Shown: positions 15,533 to 22,281 of the stretch, piece by piece
How positions within the stretch are numbered: the first letter of the stretch is position 1
Layout of the letters: each line of letters begins with the position of its first letter
Virus record (IMG/VR): IMGVR_UViG_3300025913_000034
Span: 1 to 64,000 of that record
From: a virus
Reading direction: 5' to 3' (one strand)
DNA length: 64,000 nt
Notes under the pieces: model-generated
The model's input: the letters and a program-made list of their open reading frames with translations, nothing else
The model's database searches: none
What the model was told of the DNA's origin: nothing
Program-made: the position numbers and the translations under genes

Positions 15533-15541
15533 GGAGTCCCG

Positions 15542-15961
15542 GTGACGGACGATGTGGTCTTCGACGACATACACGACTTCATTGCTGCGCAGCTGGATGT
15601 GCGCGAGAAGCGTGCACACGACGCCGATTGGGCAATCGGGACCAAGTACGATCCGATTGTGGTTTCCGCCTGCGAGACGGTCAGCACCCCCCTGATGGAG
15701 CTGTACCGAGACGCGCTTCCTGAGCGCGTCTTGGCCGAGGTGGCAGCGATGCGGCGCGTGCTGAAGCGGCACCGGCGCCCGCGTAGCCCAGCCGAGATCC
15801 CCGCTGGCGTCTCTTCAGAGTGCTGCGTCGGCTGCGGCTTCCTCGGCGACACCGGGATTCCACCGCGCACCCCGCACATCAACGACTGCCCGGAGCTCCG
15901 CGATGCTGCCGCGCCCTACGCGGGACGTCCCGGCTACAAGGAAGCGTGGAGGACGTCGTGA
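15542..15961 (+). CDS. DUF6221-like hypothetical protein
   Basis: Encodes 139 residues from a GTG. An N-terminal short helical DxxxFIAAQLDVRE segment, a central RVLAEVAAMRRVLKRH helix and the end region YAGRPGYKEAW follow the layout of DUF6221-type proteins common in Streptomyces prophages; the gene at 20726 is another. A CCVGC...H...C group may bind zinc. Biochemical role unknown. Confidence 0.6.
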   Translation: MTDDVVFDDIHDFIAAQLDVREKRAHDADWAIGTKYDPIVVSACETVSTPLMELYRDALPERVLAEVAAMRRVLKRHRRPRSPAEIPAGVSSECCVGCGFLGDTGIPPRTPHINDCPELRDAAAPYAGRPGYKEAWRTS

Positions 15962-16251
15962 GCGGCTTCATCAAGTACGGGAACGCCACCATTCAGTTCG
16001 GCGATGGCGAGCCGATTCCGGTCACGAACCTTGAAATCACGTCGGCCAAGACCGAGGCCGGCGGTGCCGGGCAGCAGCCGGTGCGACCCGGCGACTTCGA
16101 GGTGACCATGCAACTTCCGCTCGAAGCCGGAATCCCCATCTGCCGTGCCGTTGGCCTGCCGGAGATGGCCGACCGCATCGAGTTCCAGACGCACCCCGAC
16201 CTCGCTGATCTCAACCTCCGGCTCGACGGCTACTACGACGATCCGCAGTAG
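15958..16251 (+). CDS. hypothetical beta-rich protein
   Basis: Encodes 97 residues from a GTG overlapping the previous stop. The sequence alternates polar and hydrophobic residues in a beta pattern (IKYGNATIQFGDGEPIPVTNLEIT), with no cysteine cluster. It could be a small structural or decoration protein. No family recognised. Confidence 0.55.
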   Translation: MSGFIKYGNATIQFGDGEPIPVTNLEITSAKTEAGGAGQQPVRPGDFEVTMQLPLEAGIPICRAVGLPEMADRIEFQTHPDLADLNLRLDGYYDDPQ

Positions 16252-16521
16252 GAACAGCCGCCGCCCCGTTCCGGCCGAGGTGTCTGAACGGCGGCTCCCG
16301 GTGTTCGGCAGGAAGCAGTCCCGCTAGTAAGTAGCCGCTGCGGCCTGATCTTCTTAACGCCGGTCGAGTTCGCCGGAAACGATCAGCCGTGCCATTCTGT
16401 ATGTGACATAGCAGTGCCCGCGGAAGTCGCGCCGCGGGCACCAGAGCTACACCACCACCGATCACCAGTATGCCCGGTCGATCGGAGTAACCATGCACGT
16501 CGCGACCCCAGGCGCCCAGCC
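16252..16521. other. 270-base intergenic region with two hairpins
   Basis: Directly after the preceding gene, GCCGCC/GGCGGC arms with an inner GTTC/GAAC helix form a terminator-like hairpin (about 16258-16294). A perfect ten-base hairpin lies at 16414-16423/16432-16441. The rest is somewhat less GC-rich than the flanks and probably carries the whiB promoter. No tRNA or Y-RNA pattern was found. Confidence 0.5.
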
Positions 16522-16806
16522 ATGAGCTACCGGCCCTCACCCACCCCGCCGTTCGACGGCACAGAGGCCTGCCGAGGCCTCGGAACAGACCTCTTCTTCG
16601 AGCAGACCGCCGAAGCCCGCAGCCGGGCCCGCGCCCTGTGCACCGCCTGCCCGATCCGCCAAGCCTGCCAGGACTGGGCCGTCGCCTTCGAGGAATACGG
16701 CTTCTGGGCCAACACCACCCCCGGGCAGCGCAAACGAATCCGCCGCGACCAGACCCTCGCGCTCGTCCGGCCCGAAGCCGGCGCGAAACTCCTCGCCGCC
16801 TGCTGA
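16522..16806 (+). CDS. whiB: WhiB-family iron-sulfur transcription factor
   Basis: Encodes 94 residues. Cysteines 17, 40, 43 and 49 have the WhiB spacing (C...CxxCxxxxxC) that binds a [4Fe-4S] cluster. The usual G(V/I)WGG turn is replaced by GFWAN, followed by a basic PGQRKRIRR tail for DNA contact. WhiB-like proteins bind sigma factor region 4 and tune transcription in actinobacteria; several actinophages carry one that interferes with host WhiB function. The altered turn may change its sigma interaction. Confidence 0.9.
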   Translation: MSYRPSPTPPFDGTEACRGLGTDLFFEQTAEARSRARALCTACPIRQACQDWAVAFEEYGFWANTTPGQRKRIRRDQTLALVRPEAGAKLLAAC

Positions 16807-16844
16807 CCCCCTGGCATCTGGACGGCACCCCTACCGTGGGCGCC

Positions 16845-17039
16845 GTGGACCAGCACGCCAACACCCGACACGGCGTCGAAGTCGGCATGGTCATCACCCG
16901 CGCCGACGGCACCGTCACCAACATCGGCACCGTGTCCGCCGAATACCCCAGCACGCTGAGGCGCACCTGGTGGCGGCTCGTCGGCCGGCGCCGCGCCAAC
17001 GCCCGGATCCGCAACGCCAACCGCAGCCGAGGAGCCTGA
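16845..17039 (+). CDS. small basic protein
   Basis: Encodes 64 residues from a GTG nine bases after a TACCGT -10-like hexamer, suggesting a leaderless message. The C-terminal half is strongly basic (RRTWWRLVGRRRANARIRNANRSR). It ends one base before the next gene. Function unknown. Confidence 0.5.
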   Translation: MDQHANTRHGVEVGMVITRADGTVTNIGTVSAEYPSTLRRTWWRLVGRRRANARIRNANRSRGA

Positions 17040-17040
17040 C

Positions 17041-17679
17041 ATGTCCTCCGTCGTCACCTACAAGGGCCTGGAGATGCTCGCCAACCGGCTGCGCGGCGCC
17101 ACACCGTCGCAGGCCGAACCGCTGAACCTGGGCTGGGACACAGGTGGCTACACCGCCGCCAAGTCCGACGTCGCAGCGTTCGGCGAGGCACCTGAGAACC
17201 GCGTCGCCGGCGGATCGACCATAGCGACCACCACCACCAGCAACGACTCCTGGCAGGTCACCGGAACCATCGTCGCCACCGGCACCCGCACCATCACCGG
17301 CGTGCTGCTGTCCGACACCACGACCAAGCCGTCCGGCACCGACTCCGTTCAAGCCGGCTCCGCAGTCATCGGCTCCAGCTCCGGCAACACCATCAACGTC
17401 GGCACCGGCGCGAGCTTCGCGATCAACGAATACATCCAGATCCGCACCGAGGCCATGAAGGTCACTGGCGTATCCGGCAACGCCCTGACTGTGTCGCGCG
17501 GCCAGAACGGATCCGCCGCGCTTACCACCCTCGCCCAGAACGACCCCATCACCCGCGGCAACCCGCCCGGCGCCACCGCCGTGGCCAACGGCAACCTGTT
17601 CCTGCACGCCGACCACGGCGCCACCGTCCTGGCCGCCGGGGACTCCATCGCCTACACCGTGACTGTGACGGCATCCTGA
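17041..17679 (+). CDS. probable virion/tail-associated beta protein
   Basis: Encodes 212 residues, Thr/Ser/Gly/Ala-rich with long beta-strand patterns and a centre (INEYIQIRTEAMKVTGVSGNALTVSRGQNGSAA) of the type found in phage tail and baseplate decoration proteins. It starts a plus-strand block of four beta-rich genes before the second RNA locus, separate from the main virion operon. A role as tail or head decoration is inferred. Confidence 0.65.
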   Translation: MSSVVTYKGLEMLANRLRGATPSQAEPLNLGWDTGGYTAAKSDVAAFGEAPENRVAGGSTIATTTTSNDSWQVTGTIVATGTRTITGVLLSDTTTKPSGTDSVQAGSAVIGSSSGNTINVGTGASFAINEYIQIRTEAMKVTGVSGNALTVSRGQNGSAALTTLAQNDPITRGNPPGATAVANGNLFLHADHGATVLAAGDSIAYTVTVTAS

Positions 17680-17960
17680 TGAGCGCGGCACCCGACGGCA
17701 CCGTCACCATCTCCTGCCCGACCCCCGAGGGCGACACCCTGTCCGTCACCGCCACCTGGGACCCCGGCACCGGCGCCTTCGCCACCGACGCGATCACCTG
17801 CACCGGTGCGCAAGCCACCGGACAGGTGTGCGTCGGCGACGCCACCGGCAGCCACTACTGGACCATGACGACCGGCGACGTCATCACCGACACCCAGCTG
17901 GCCGCCGCCGGCATCACCAACCGATCTCAGGTCCAGAGCATCAGCCTGGCACTGGTGTGA
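17679..17960 (+). CDS. small beta-rich structural-like protein
   Basis: Encodes 93 residues; start coupled to the previous stop. Two cysteines and Gly/Thr-rich strands (VTISCPTPEGDTLSVTATWD). Its neighbours are likely decoration or fibre proteins, so it may be a small virion component. No family recognised. Confidence 0.55.
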   Translation: MSAAPDGTVTISCPTPEGDTLSVTATWDPGTGAFATDAITCTGAQATGQVCVGDATGSHYWTMTTGDVITDTQLAAAGITNRSQVQSISLALV

Positions 17961-17963
17961 CCC

Positions 17964-18887
17964 GTGGCCTTCGCACGCGTCCAGAACGCCGCCGGCGGCG
18001 CTGACGACGTCTCCCTGACCGTCACGCTGCCGGCGCCACCCACCGCCGGGAACCTGCTCATCGCGGTCGCCAACGCCGACGCGACCGTCACCATCGGTGG
18101 CAGCGGCTGGAACGCCGGACCAAGCATCATCGACGGCAACGGCGCCTACCTGTGGTGGAAGATCGCAGGATCTGGCGAGCCGTCGGCGGTGACATTCACC
18201 CCAAGCGTGTCCGACTACATCACCGCCGGGCTGCTGGAGTACTCCGGCAACAGCGCCACGCCCTACGACACCTCCAGCAGCTCCACCCACTCCGGGTCGG
18301 CCACCAACACCACCCAGGCCGCGTCGATGACCACGACCACAGGCCACGATCTCGGCATCGCAGCCGGGCTGCTGCACCAGAACCGTGGAACGCCGACCGT
18401 CGCGCCGACGTCGCCCGTGTGGAGCGGCAGTGCCACCTGGTCCAGCGTCCAGTCGGGCGGCGCGGTCTCCGGCTCCAACGTCACCGTCTGGGACTTCGTC
18501 GCAGACAACCTCGACCTTGGGCCGGCCGGTGCCGTCTCGGCATCCGTGGCCTGGTCGACGGTTTCCTGGCCCGACGCGCAGCAGCTGCTCATCGCGTTCA
18601 AGCCCGGGGCCACTACCACGTATCCGGTGGCAGTGTTCGCGACGGTCTCAACCGCCGGTGTGACCGGCCGCCGCGTCTCGCGGCTCTGCGCGAGCCAGCT
18701 GACCACCGCCGCGGTGGTGCGGCGGCGCGTTGGCCACATCCTGCGCAAGATCCTCACCACGGGCGCGACAGTCACGGTCACGAGCCACGGGCCGCTGCGC
18801 AACGCCATCGTCACCATCGGCGCGGCCGTCGACCGCTGGATCATCGGCCCGATTCAGGACCGCTGGAAGATAGGACCAGGACAGTGA
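17964..18887 (+). CDS. lectin-like/tail-decoration protein with a basic C-terminal tail
   Basis: Encodes 307 residues. The first 215 look like a jelly-roll or concanavalin-type domain seen in tail fibres (ANADATVTIGGSGWN, LLEYSGN, LLIAFKPG). The last 90 residues change character to basic and hydrophobic (RRVSRLCASQLTTAAVVRRRVGHILRKIL), perhaps a helical or membrane-interacting segment. The start follows the previous stop by three bases. Carbohydrate binding is inferred. Confidence 0.65.
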   Translation: MAFARVQNAAGGADDVSLTVTLPAPPTAGNLLIAVANADATVTIGGSGWNAGPSIIDGNGAYLWWKIAGSGEPSAVTFTPSVSDYITAGLLEYSGNSATPYDTSSSSTHSGSATNTTQAASMTTTTGHDLGIAAGLLHQNRGTPTVAPTSPVWSGSATWSSVQSGGAVSGSNVTVWDFVADNLDLGPAGAVSASVAWSTVSWPDAQQLLIAFKPGATTTYPVAVFATVSTAGVTGRRVSRLCASQLTTAAVVRRRVGHILRKILTTGATVTVTSHGPLRNAIVTIGAAVDRWIIGPIQDRWKIGPGQ

Positions 18888-19207
18888 TCACACGGTCGGT
18901 GCAGGACACCGAATACCTGCCGTTCGCGGTGTCGCTGGAGGTCGACGGCCAGCCCTACAACCCCACCGGCGACCGCGTGGAGTTCGCGTTCATGCCGGTG
19001 TCGCCGGGCTCCGACCCGGGCTCCGGTGACTGGCACACCGGCTCCTGGGACACCGTCGCGCCCGAAACCTACAACGCGCAGGTGCTCGTCGGGCCCGCGA
19101 ACGGCGGTGTCGCGCTGGCGGTCGGCCAGTACTACCCGTGGATCCGCATCACCGACTCGCCGGAGGTTGTCGTGCGGAAGCTGAAGGACGTGCTGGAGAT
19201 CGTCTGA
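18884..19207 (+). CDS. hypothetical beta-rich protein
   Basis: Encodes 107 residues from a GTG overlapping the previous stop. The pattern (YLPFAVSLEVDGQPYNPTGDRVEFAFM...YYPWIRITDSPEVVVRKL) resembles small phage tail or baseplate-attachment proteins. It closes the four-gene block beginning at 17041. Confidence 0.6.
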   Translation: MITRSVQDTEYLPFAVSLEVDGQPYNPTGDRVEFAFMPVSPGSDPGSGDWHTGSWDTVAPETYNAQVLVGPANGGVALAVGQYYPWIRITDSPEVVVRKLKDVLEIV

Positions 19208-19293
19208 ACTGCTGGCACCGTAGCGTGTACCGCGTGCCAACTCGCTACGGCTCGGGGGCTGTAGTTCTCGCGAGGCGCTCTTAACGTTGAGTC

Positions 19294-19572
19294 ATGGAAA
19301 CGCGAGAGCTTGAGCTCTTGATCGAGCTCCGTGCCGGACAGGTATCTGGCCGAAACCGCAGAGTCCGCAAGGCGCTGAAACTGAGCCAGGAGTGGATCGG
19401 TGCCCAGGTCGGCGTAACTGCGGTAACGATCTGCACCTACGAATCAGGGCGCCGGACGCCTCGCGGACAAGTGGCCGTCTCCTACGCGAGGCTGCTGCGC
19501 CAGCTCGAACGGCAAGCAGCGGCCGCAGGGCTGGATCTTTCGGCTGGTGCGATAGATCGACCACAGGATTAG
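19294..19572 (+). CDS. XRE-family helix-turn-helix regulator
   Basis: Encodes 92 residues. Residues 25-60 (RVRKALKLSQEWIGAQVGV...YESGRRTP) are a classic XRE/lambda-repressor helix-turn-helix. A TAACGT hexamer six bases before the ATG suggests a leaderless promoter. It may control this segment of small genes; no operator is obvious. Confidence 0.75.
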   Translation: METRELELLIELRAGQVSGRNRRVRKALKLSQEWIGAQVGVTAVTICTYESGRRTPRGQVAVSYARLLRQLERQAAAAGLDLSAGAIDRPQD

Positions 19573-19631
19573 GGGCGGTAGGCTTATGCCGCACCCCGTG
19601 CCTCCAACGGGGCCGCTCTCACATTCAGGCG

Positions 19632-19859
19632 GTGCACCCCTTCATGCGGTTCGGCCCGGCGCGGGAGCGCCCGCACGAGGAGCGCCCGCTGCGCGGCGGC
19701 ACCCGCACCGCCTCGGTGCTGATCGCCTTCCACGCCCGGCCTGAGACCGACGTCGACGCGGTCGCCGCCGAGGTTGAGGACATCGTGCGCGAGCTGCTGG
19801 ACGACTGGTATCGGCGGCGCGGCCACGCACTGCTCGAATCAGCGCCCGACGTGGCCTGA
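19632..19859 (+). CDS. hypothetical protein
   Basis: Encodes 75 residues from a GTG; no convincing ribosome site, so the start is uncertain. The C-terminal 50 residues form a helical acidic domain (DVDAVAAEVEDIVRELLDDWYRRRG). Function unknown. Confidence 0.45.
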   Translation: MHPFMRFGPARERPHEERPLRGGTRTASVLIAFHARPETDVDAVAAEVEDIVRELLDDWYRRRGHALLESAPDVA

Positions 19860-19888
19860 CCGGCGTACCCTGAGAACCAGTGCAGCCC

Positions 19889-19918
19889 CGGCCTGACCCC
19901 CCGAGCAGGCCGGGGCGC
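19889..19918. terminator. GC-rich terminator hairpin
   Basis: CCCCGGCCTG and CAGGCCGGGG form a perfect ten-base stem around a ten-base loop, about 30 bases after the preceding stop. It separates the plus-strand genes from the structured-RNA region that follows. Confidence 0.65.
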
Positions 19919-19937
19919 ACCGCGAGGACTCCCATCA

Positions 19938-20028
19938 GGGGTGTCGCACAAGGAGGGGAAGATCGGCCCCCGCCTGCGGCGGCATGTGCCGGCCGGTTCT
20001 GGCAACCGCGAGCCAGCCTTGACACCCC
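19938..20028 (+). ncRNA. candidate sixth Y-RNA-like element
   Basis: A 91-base RNA whose ends pair perfectly (19938-19945 with 20021-20028, eight bases). Above that, a GCAC bulge on the 5' side is followed by AAGG pairing with CCTT, giving ...GGTGTC-GCAC-AAGG and CCTT-GACACC... This is the Y-RNA layout: lower stem, 5' bulge, short helix, conserved TTGAC on the 3' strand. The top (about 60 bases) folds into GC-rich hairpins without a tRNA-like pattern. Weaker than the main array. Confidence 0.4.
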
Positions 20029-20040
20029 GCTCGCCGAGAA

Positions 20041-20076
20041 GGTCCCGGGCGCGTACCGCAGCTGGCGCCCGGGACC
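20041..20076. repeat. perfect 12-base inverted repeat
   Basis: 20041-20052 pairs perfectly with 20065-20076 around a 12-base loop. It directly follows the candidate Y RNA and may be its terminator, or a terminator for the minus-strand tRNAs reading toward it. Confidence 0.6.
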
Positions 20077-20090
20077 GCCCACGTTTACGG

Positions 20091-20139
20091 GCTCCAGCGC
20101 GGGCTTCCCAGGACGTTGACGAAGTTCACGCGCTGGAGC
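20091..20139. repeat. inverted repeat abutting a tRNA 3' end
   Basis: GCTCCAGCGC (20091-20100) pairs perfectly with GCGCTGGAGC (20130-20139), with a 29-base loop. It begins two bases beyond the 3' end of the minus-strand tRNA at 20142. The long loop is unusual for a terminator; it may be a processing element or another small RNA. Confidence 0.5.
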
Positions 20140-20141
20140 AG

Positions 20142-20236
20142 TGGATCCAGCGGGCCTCGAACCCGCTACCCCGGTCAGTCGCCGTAGCGACCGGGCGCCG
20201 AACACCGGAGCTCTGCCTGGTGAGCGTTATGGACCC
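20142..20236 (-). tRNA. unusual class II tRNA-like gene
   Basis: A 95-base element: acceptor GGGTCCA/TGGATCC pairs in all seven positions (one G-T), the D arm is GCTC/GAGC with loop ACCAGGCA, and the T arm is GCGGG/CCCGC with loop TTCGAGG. Between D and T arms lie a stem with a GTTCGGC loop (triplet TCG if the loop is standard, with one stem mismatch) and a long hairpin with a TACG loop in the variable-arm position. Four bases rather than two separate acceptor and D stem. CCA is not encoded. It could be degenerate or a tRNA mimic. Confidence 0.45.
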
Positions 20237-20243
20237 TCGATCA

Positions 20244-20316
20244 TGGACCTGACCGGATTTGAACCGGCGACCTGCTGCCTGCCGGACAGCTGCTCTACCT
20301 GCTGAGCTACGGGCCC
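20244..20316 (-). tRNA. tRNA gene, apparent anticodon GGC
   Basis: A 73-base cloverleaf: acceptor GGGCCCG/CAGGTCC (one mismatch, one G-T), D arm GCTC/GAGC with loop AGCAGGTA, anticodon stem GCTGT/GCAGC with loop CCGGCAG, variable AGGTC, and T arm GCCGG/CCGGT with loop TTCAAAT. The loop gives anticodon GGC (alanine), but position 33 is C instead of the near-universal T. No encoded CCA. Seven bases separate it from the next tRNA, which it precedes on the same strand. Confidence 0.6.
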
Positions 20317-20439
20317 TTACCTGTGCGGCAGGCCGGATGGGCAAACCCCCGGGCTGTCCCGGAACGCTGCTGTCAGCACTTCCTGCCGCGCACACCACGA
20401 TACGCGCCCGGGACGACCGGCCGGGCGTACCGTGAACGC

Positions 20440-20721
20440 GTGGCCCACTTTGTCATCCAGACCGACGGCGAGCACGGCACCCTGCTGGTCGACGGCGAGC
20501 AACCCAAGTTGTTCGGAGACCTGGTCGCCGTTGACATCCGGCACAATCCGCCACTCGACTACCACGCCATCGATCCGTGGCCCCTCAGCATCCGTGCACG
20601 TGCGCAACCCGTCGTTACGGTCACGCTGCGCCTGCCGCTTGGGCCAAACGACACCCTGACGGTGGTAGAAGGGCCCAGGGTCGAAGACGTCCACGGCCCG
20701 ACCGCCGACGCCGGAGCCTGA
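20440..20721 (+). CDS. hypothetical protein
   Basis: Encodes 93 residues from a GTG that lies eleven bases after a TACCGT hexamer, so a leaderless message is likely. The product looks like a small beta domain (FVIQTDGEHGTLLVDGEQPKLF...VVTVTLRLPLG). No family recognised. Confidence 0.55.
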   Translation: MAHFVIQTDGEHGTLLVDGEQPKLFGDLVAVDIRHNPPLDYHAIDPWPLSIRARAQPVVTVTLRLPLGPNDTLTVVEGPRVEDVHGPTADAGA

Positions 20722-20725
20722 CGGC

Positions 20726-21181
20726 ATGGATATCGCCGAGTTCCTGACCGCGCGCTTCAACGAGGAATACGCCGACGCGATCGCCGCGCAGGCAGCCGAC
20801 CCCGCACCGTGGCGTGCGGATGCCGATGATGCCAGGTTGTCCGGGAACCGCAGCGGACATGGCTTCGGCCTCGTCATCGCCGCCGATGACGAGGCGCTGT
20901 GGGACTGCGAGGGCTCCAGCACGCTGTGCATGACCGCGCCGACCGCACGGCACGTCGCCCGCTGGGACCCGGCCCACGTCCTGCGCGAGGTGGAGGCGAA
21001 GCATGCGATTATCCGCCAGTACGTGGATGCCGTCACAGCCGCCGACGAGGAAAAGTTCGACGAGCAAGGCTATGTGGCGGACGGTATCGTCCTGGCGCTC
21101 GGTGCCGTCCTTGAGCACCTCGCCGCGCCCTACGCCGGCCACCCGGACTTCGAACCGAGGTGGTGGAAGCCCGGTCAGTAG
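20726..21181 (+). CDS. DUF6221-family protein
   Basis: Encodes 151 residues with the family's features: N-terminal MDIAEFLTARFNEEYADA helix, HVARWDPAHVLREVEAKHAII core, and the end region YAGHPDFEPRWW. Such proteins are frequent in Streptomyces genomes and prophages and have no established activity. Four bases separate it from the previous gene. Confidence 0.75.
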   Translation: MDIAEFLTARFNEEYADAIAAQAADPAPWRADADDARLSGNRSGHGFGLVIAADDEALWDCEGSSTLCMTAPTARHVARWDPAHVLREVEAKHAIIRQYVDAVTAADEEKFDEQGYVADGIVLALGAVLEHLAAPYAGHPDFEPRWWKPGQ

Positions 21182-21248
21182 CGCGCCGCATTCCGATCAG
21201 CACCCGGCTCGGCGTACCGTGTGACCCACCGTTCCGAGGGGGGACACA

Positions 21249-21626
21249 GTGGGCACACAACCGGCACGTCGCACCGGCTGGCTCTACCAGCTGCCGCCAT
21301 GGCGCGCACCCAGGCTACGCCGGCACCACCATCACCACACCGGCATTGTCGAGGCCTTCGCCCTCATGATGGGCCTGTTCCTCTACGCCCTGTTCTTCTT
21401 CGAGATCTGGATGCTCGAAGCGCTGCTGTGGGCCGCGATCTGGGGTGCCATCGGCGCGACCGCCGCCGGCCGGTGGATGTGGCGGCGCAACCCGATCGGC
21501 CGCACCATCGACCAAGCCCACGACGCCAAGCTGCGACGCCTGCCGCGCCGCTACGACCCCGACGGCACTGCGCCGACCCTGATCGACCTCGGCGCGTTCG
21601 ACGGCCGCGAACGGCCCCGCACGTAG
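21249..21626 (+). CDS. two-span membrane protein with a His tract
   Basis: Encodes 125 residues from a GTG with GAGGGGGGA upstream. Five consecutive histidines (26-30) precede two hydrophobic spans (about 34-52 and 56-75), followed by a basic cytosolic tail. Resembles small actinophage membrane proteins of unknown role. Confidence 0.65.
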   Translation: MGTQPARRTGWLYQLPPWRAPRLRRHHHHHTGIVEAFALMMGLFLYALFFFEIWMLEALLWAAIWGAIGATAAGRWMWRRNPIGRTIDQAHDAKLRRLPRRYDPDGTAPTLIDLGAFDGRERPRT

Positions 21627-21636
21627 GATCAGCACC

Positions 21637-21927
21637 GTGACCGACGCGGACAGCTGTAAACCGTCGCTCGCCGAGAGCCTGGACGCCGCCTCCGGCCCGC
21701 TCAGGCGGCTCGGAGCGATCAGCGCCCAGGTGAAGCTGTCGGCGATCCCCGCCGACGCCGCCTGCTGCTGCCTGTGCTCCATCTACGAGCCACACACCTG
21801 CGACGGCTGGCGCGCCAAGGATGCCGTTCGCACGGTCCCCGGCGACAAGCTCTTCGGCCACCAGCTGCCGGACGTCGAGGTCCCCGTCTGCCACGGCTGC
21901 GCCAAAGTGCAGCTCAGAACCGGCTGA
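21637..21927 (+). CDS. cysteine-rich hypothetical protein
   Basis: Encodes 96 residues. CCCLC in the middle, a CDGW group and CHGC near the end could form a zinc site. Starts ten bases after the previous stop at a GTG. Function unknown. Confidence 0.55.
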   Translation: MTDADSCKPSLAESLDAASGPLRRLGAISAQVKLSAIPADAACCCLCSIYEPHTCDGWRAKDAVRTVPGDKLFGHQLPDVEVPVCHGCAKVQLRTG

Positions 21928-21978
21928 CAGCCTGCGGATACTGGCTCCCGACGTCAACAGCGCCTCGGGAGGCCAGAA

Positions 21979-22281
21979 GTGACAGAACAGCTCCGCATCG
22001 CCGACATCGCACGCCTACGCGGCTGCACACCGGCAACCATCAGCGCCTGGCGGGCCCAGTCCGCACCCGGCAAGCGCCTGGCCGACAACCCGTTCCCGGC
22101 CCCGGACGGCCAGGACGGCCGCTCGCCGCTGTGGAACGCCGACCGCGCCGACGAACTGGCCGCGTGGGAGCCGACGACCCCGGCCACCGCCGAGGAACCT
22201 GCGATGCCGGACGAGCCCGCAGCCGCGGAGGATCCAGCGGCCGCCGAGCGCGAGCAGAAGCGCCCCCGGCGGTTCTACTGA
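21979..22281 (+). CDS. AlpA/excisionase-like DNA-binding protein
   Basis: Encodes 100 residues. The N-terminal 60 (IADIARLRGCTPATISAWRA...NPFPAPDG...SPLWNADRADELAAW) form a helix-turn-helix with the wing layout of AlpA/Xis-like proteins. The gene at 58183 encodes a paralogue sharing the PFP-PD...SP-W...RA-E--AW pattern. The C-terminus is low-complexity Glu/Pro/Ala. It may act as a regulator or a recombination directionality factor. Confidence 0.65.
   Translation: MTEQLRIADIARLRGCTPATISAWRAQSAPGKRLADNPFPAPDGQDGRSPLWNADRADELAAWEPTTPATAEEPAMPDEPAAAEDPAAAEREQKRPRRFY

Noticed and set aside
21324-21338. Five consecutive histidine codons, as in an engineered tag
   Set aside because: The codons lie inside a natural phage-type membrane protein with no vector sequence nearby.
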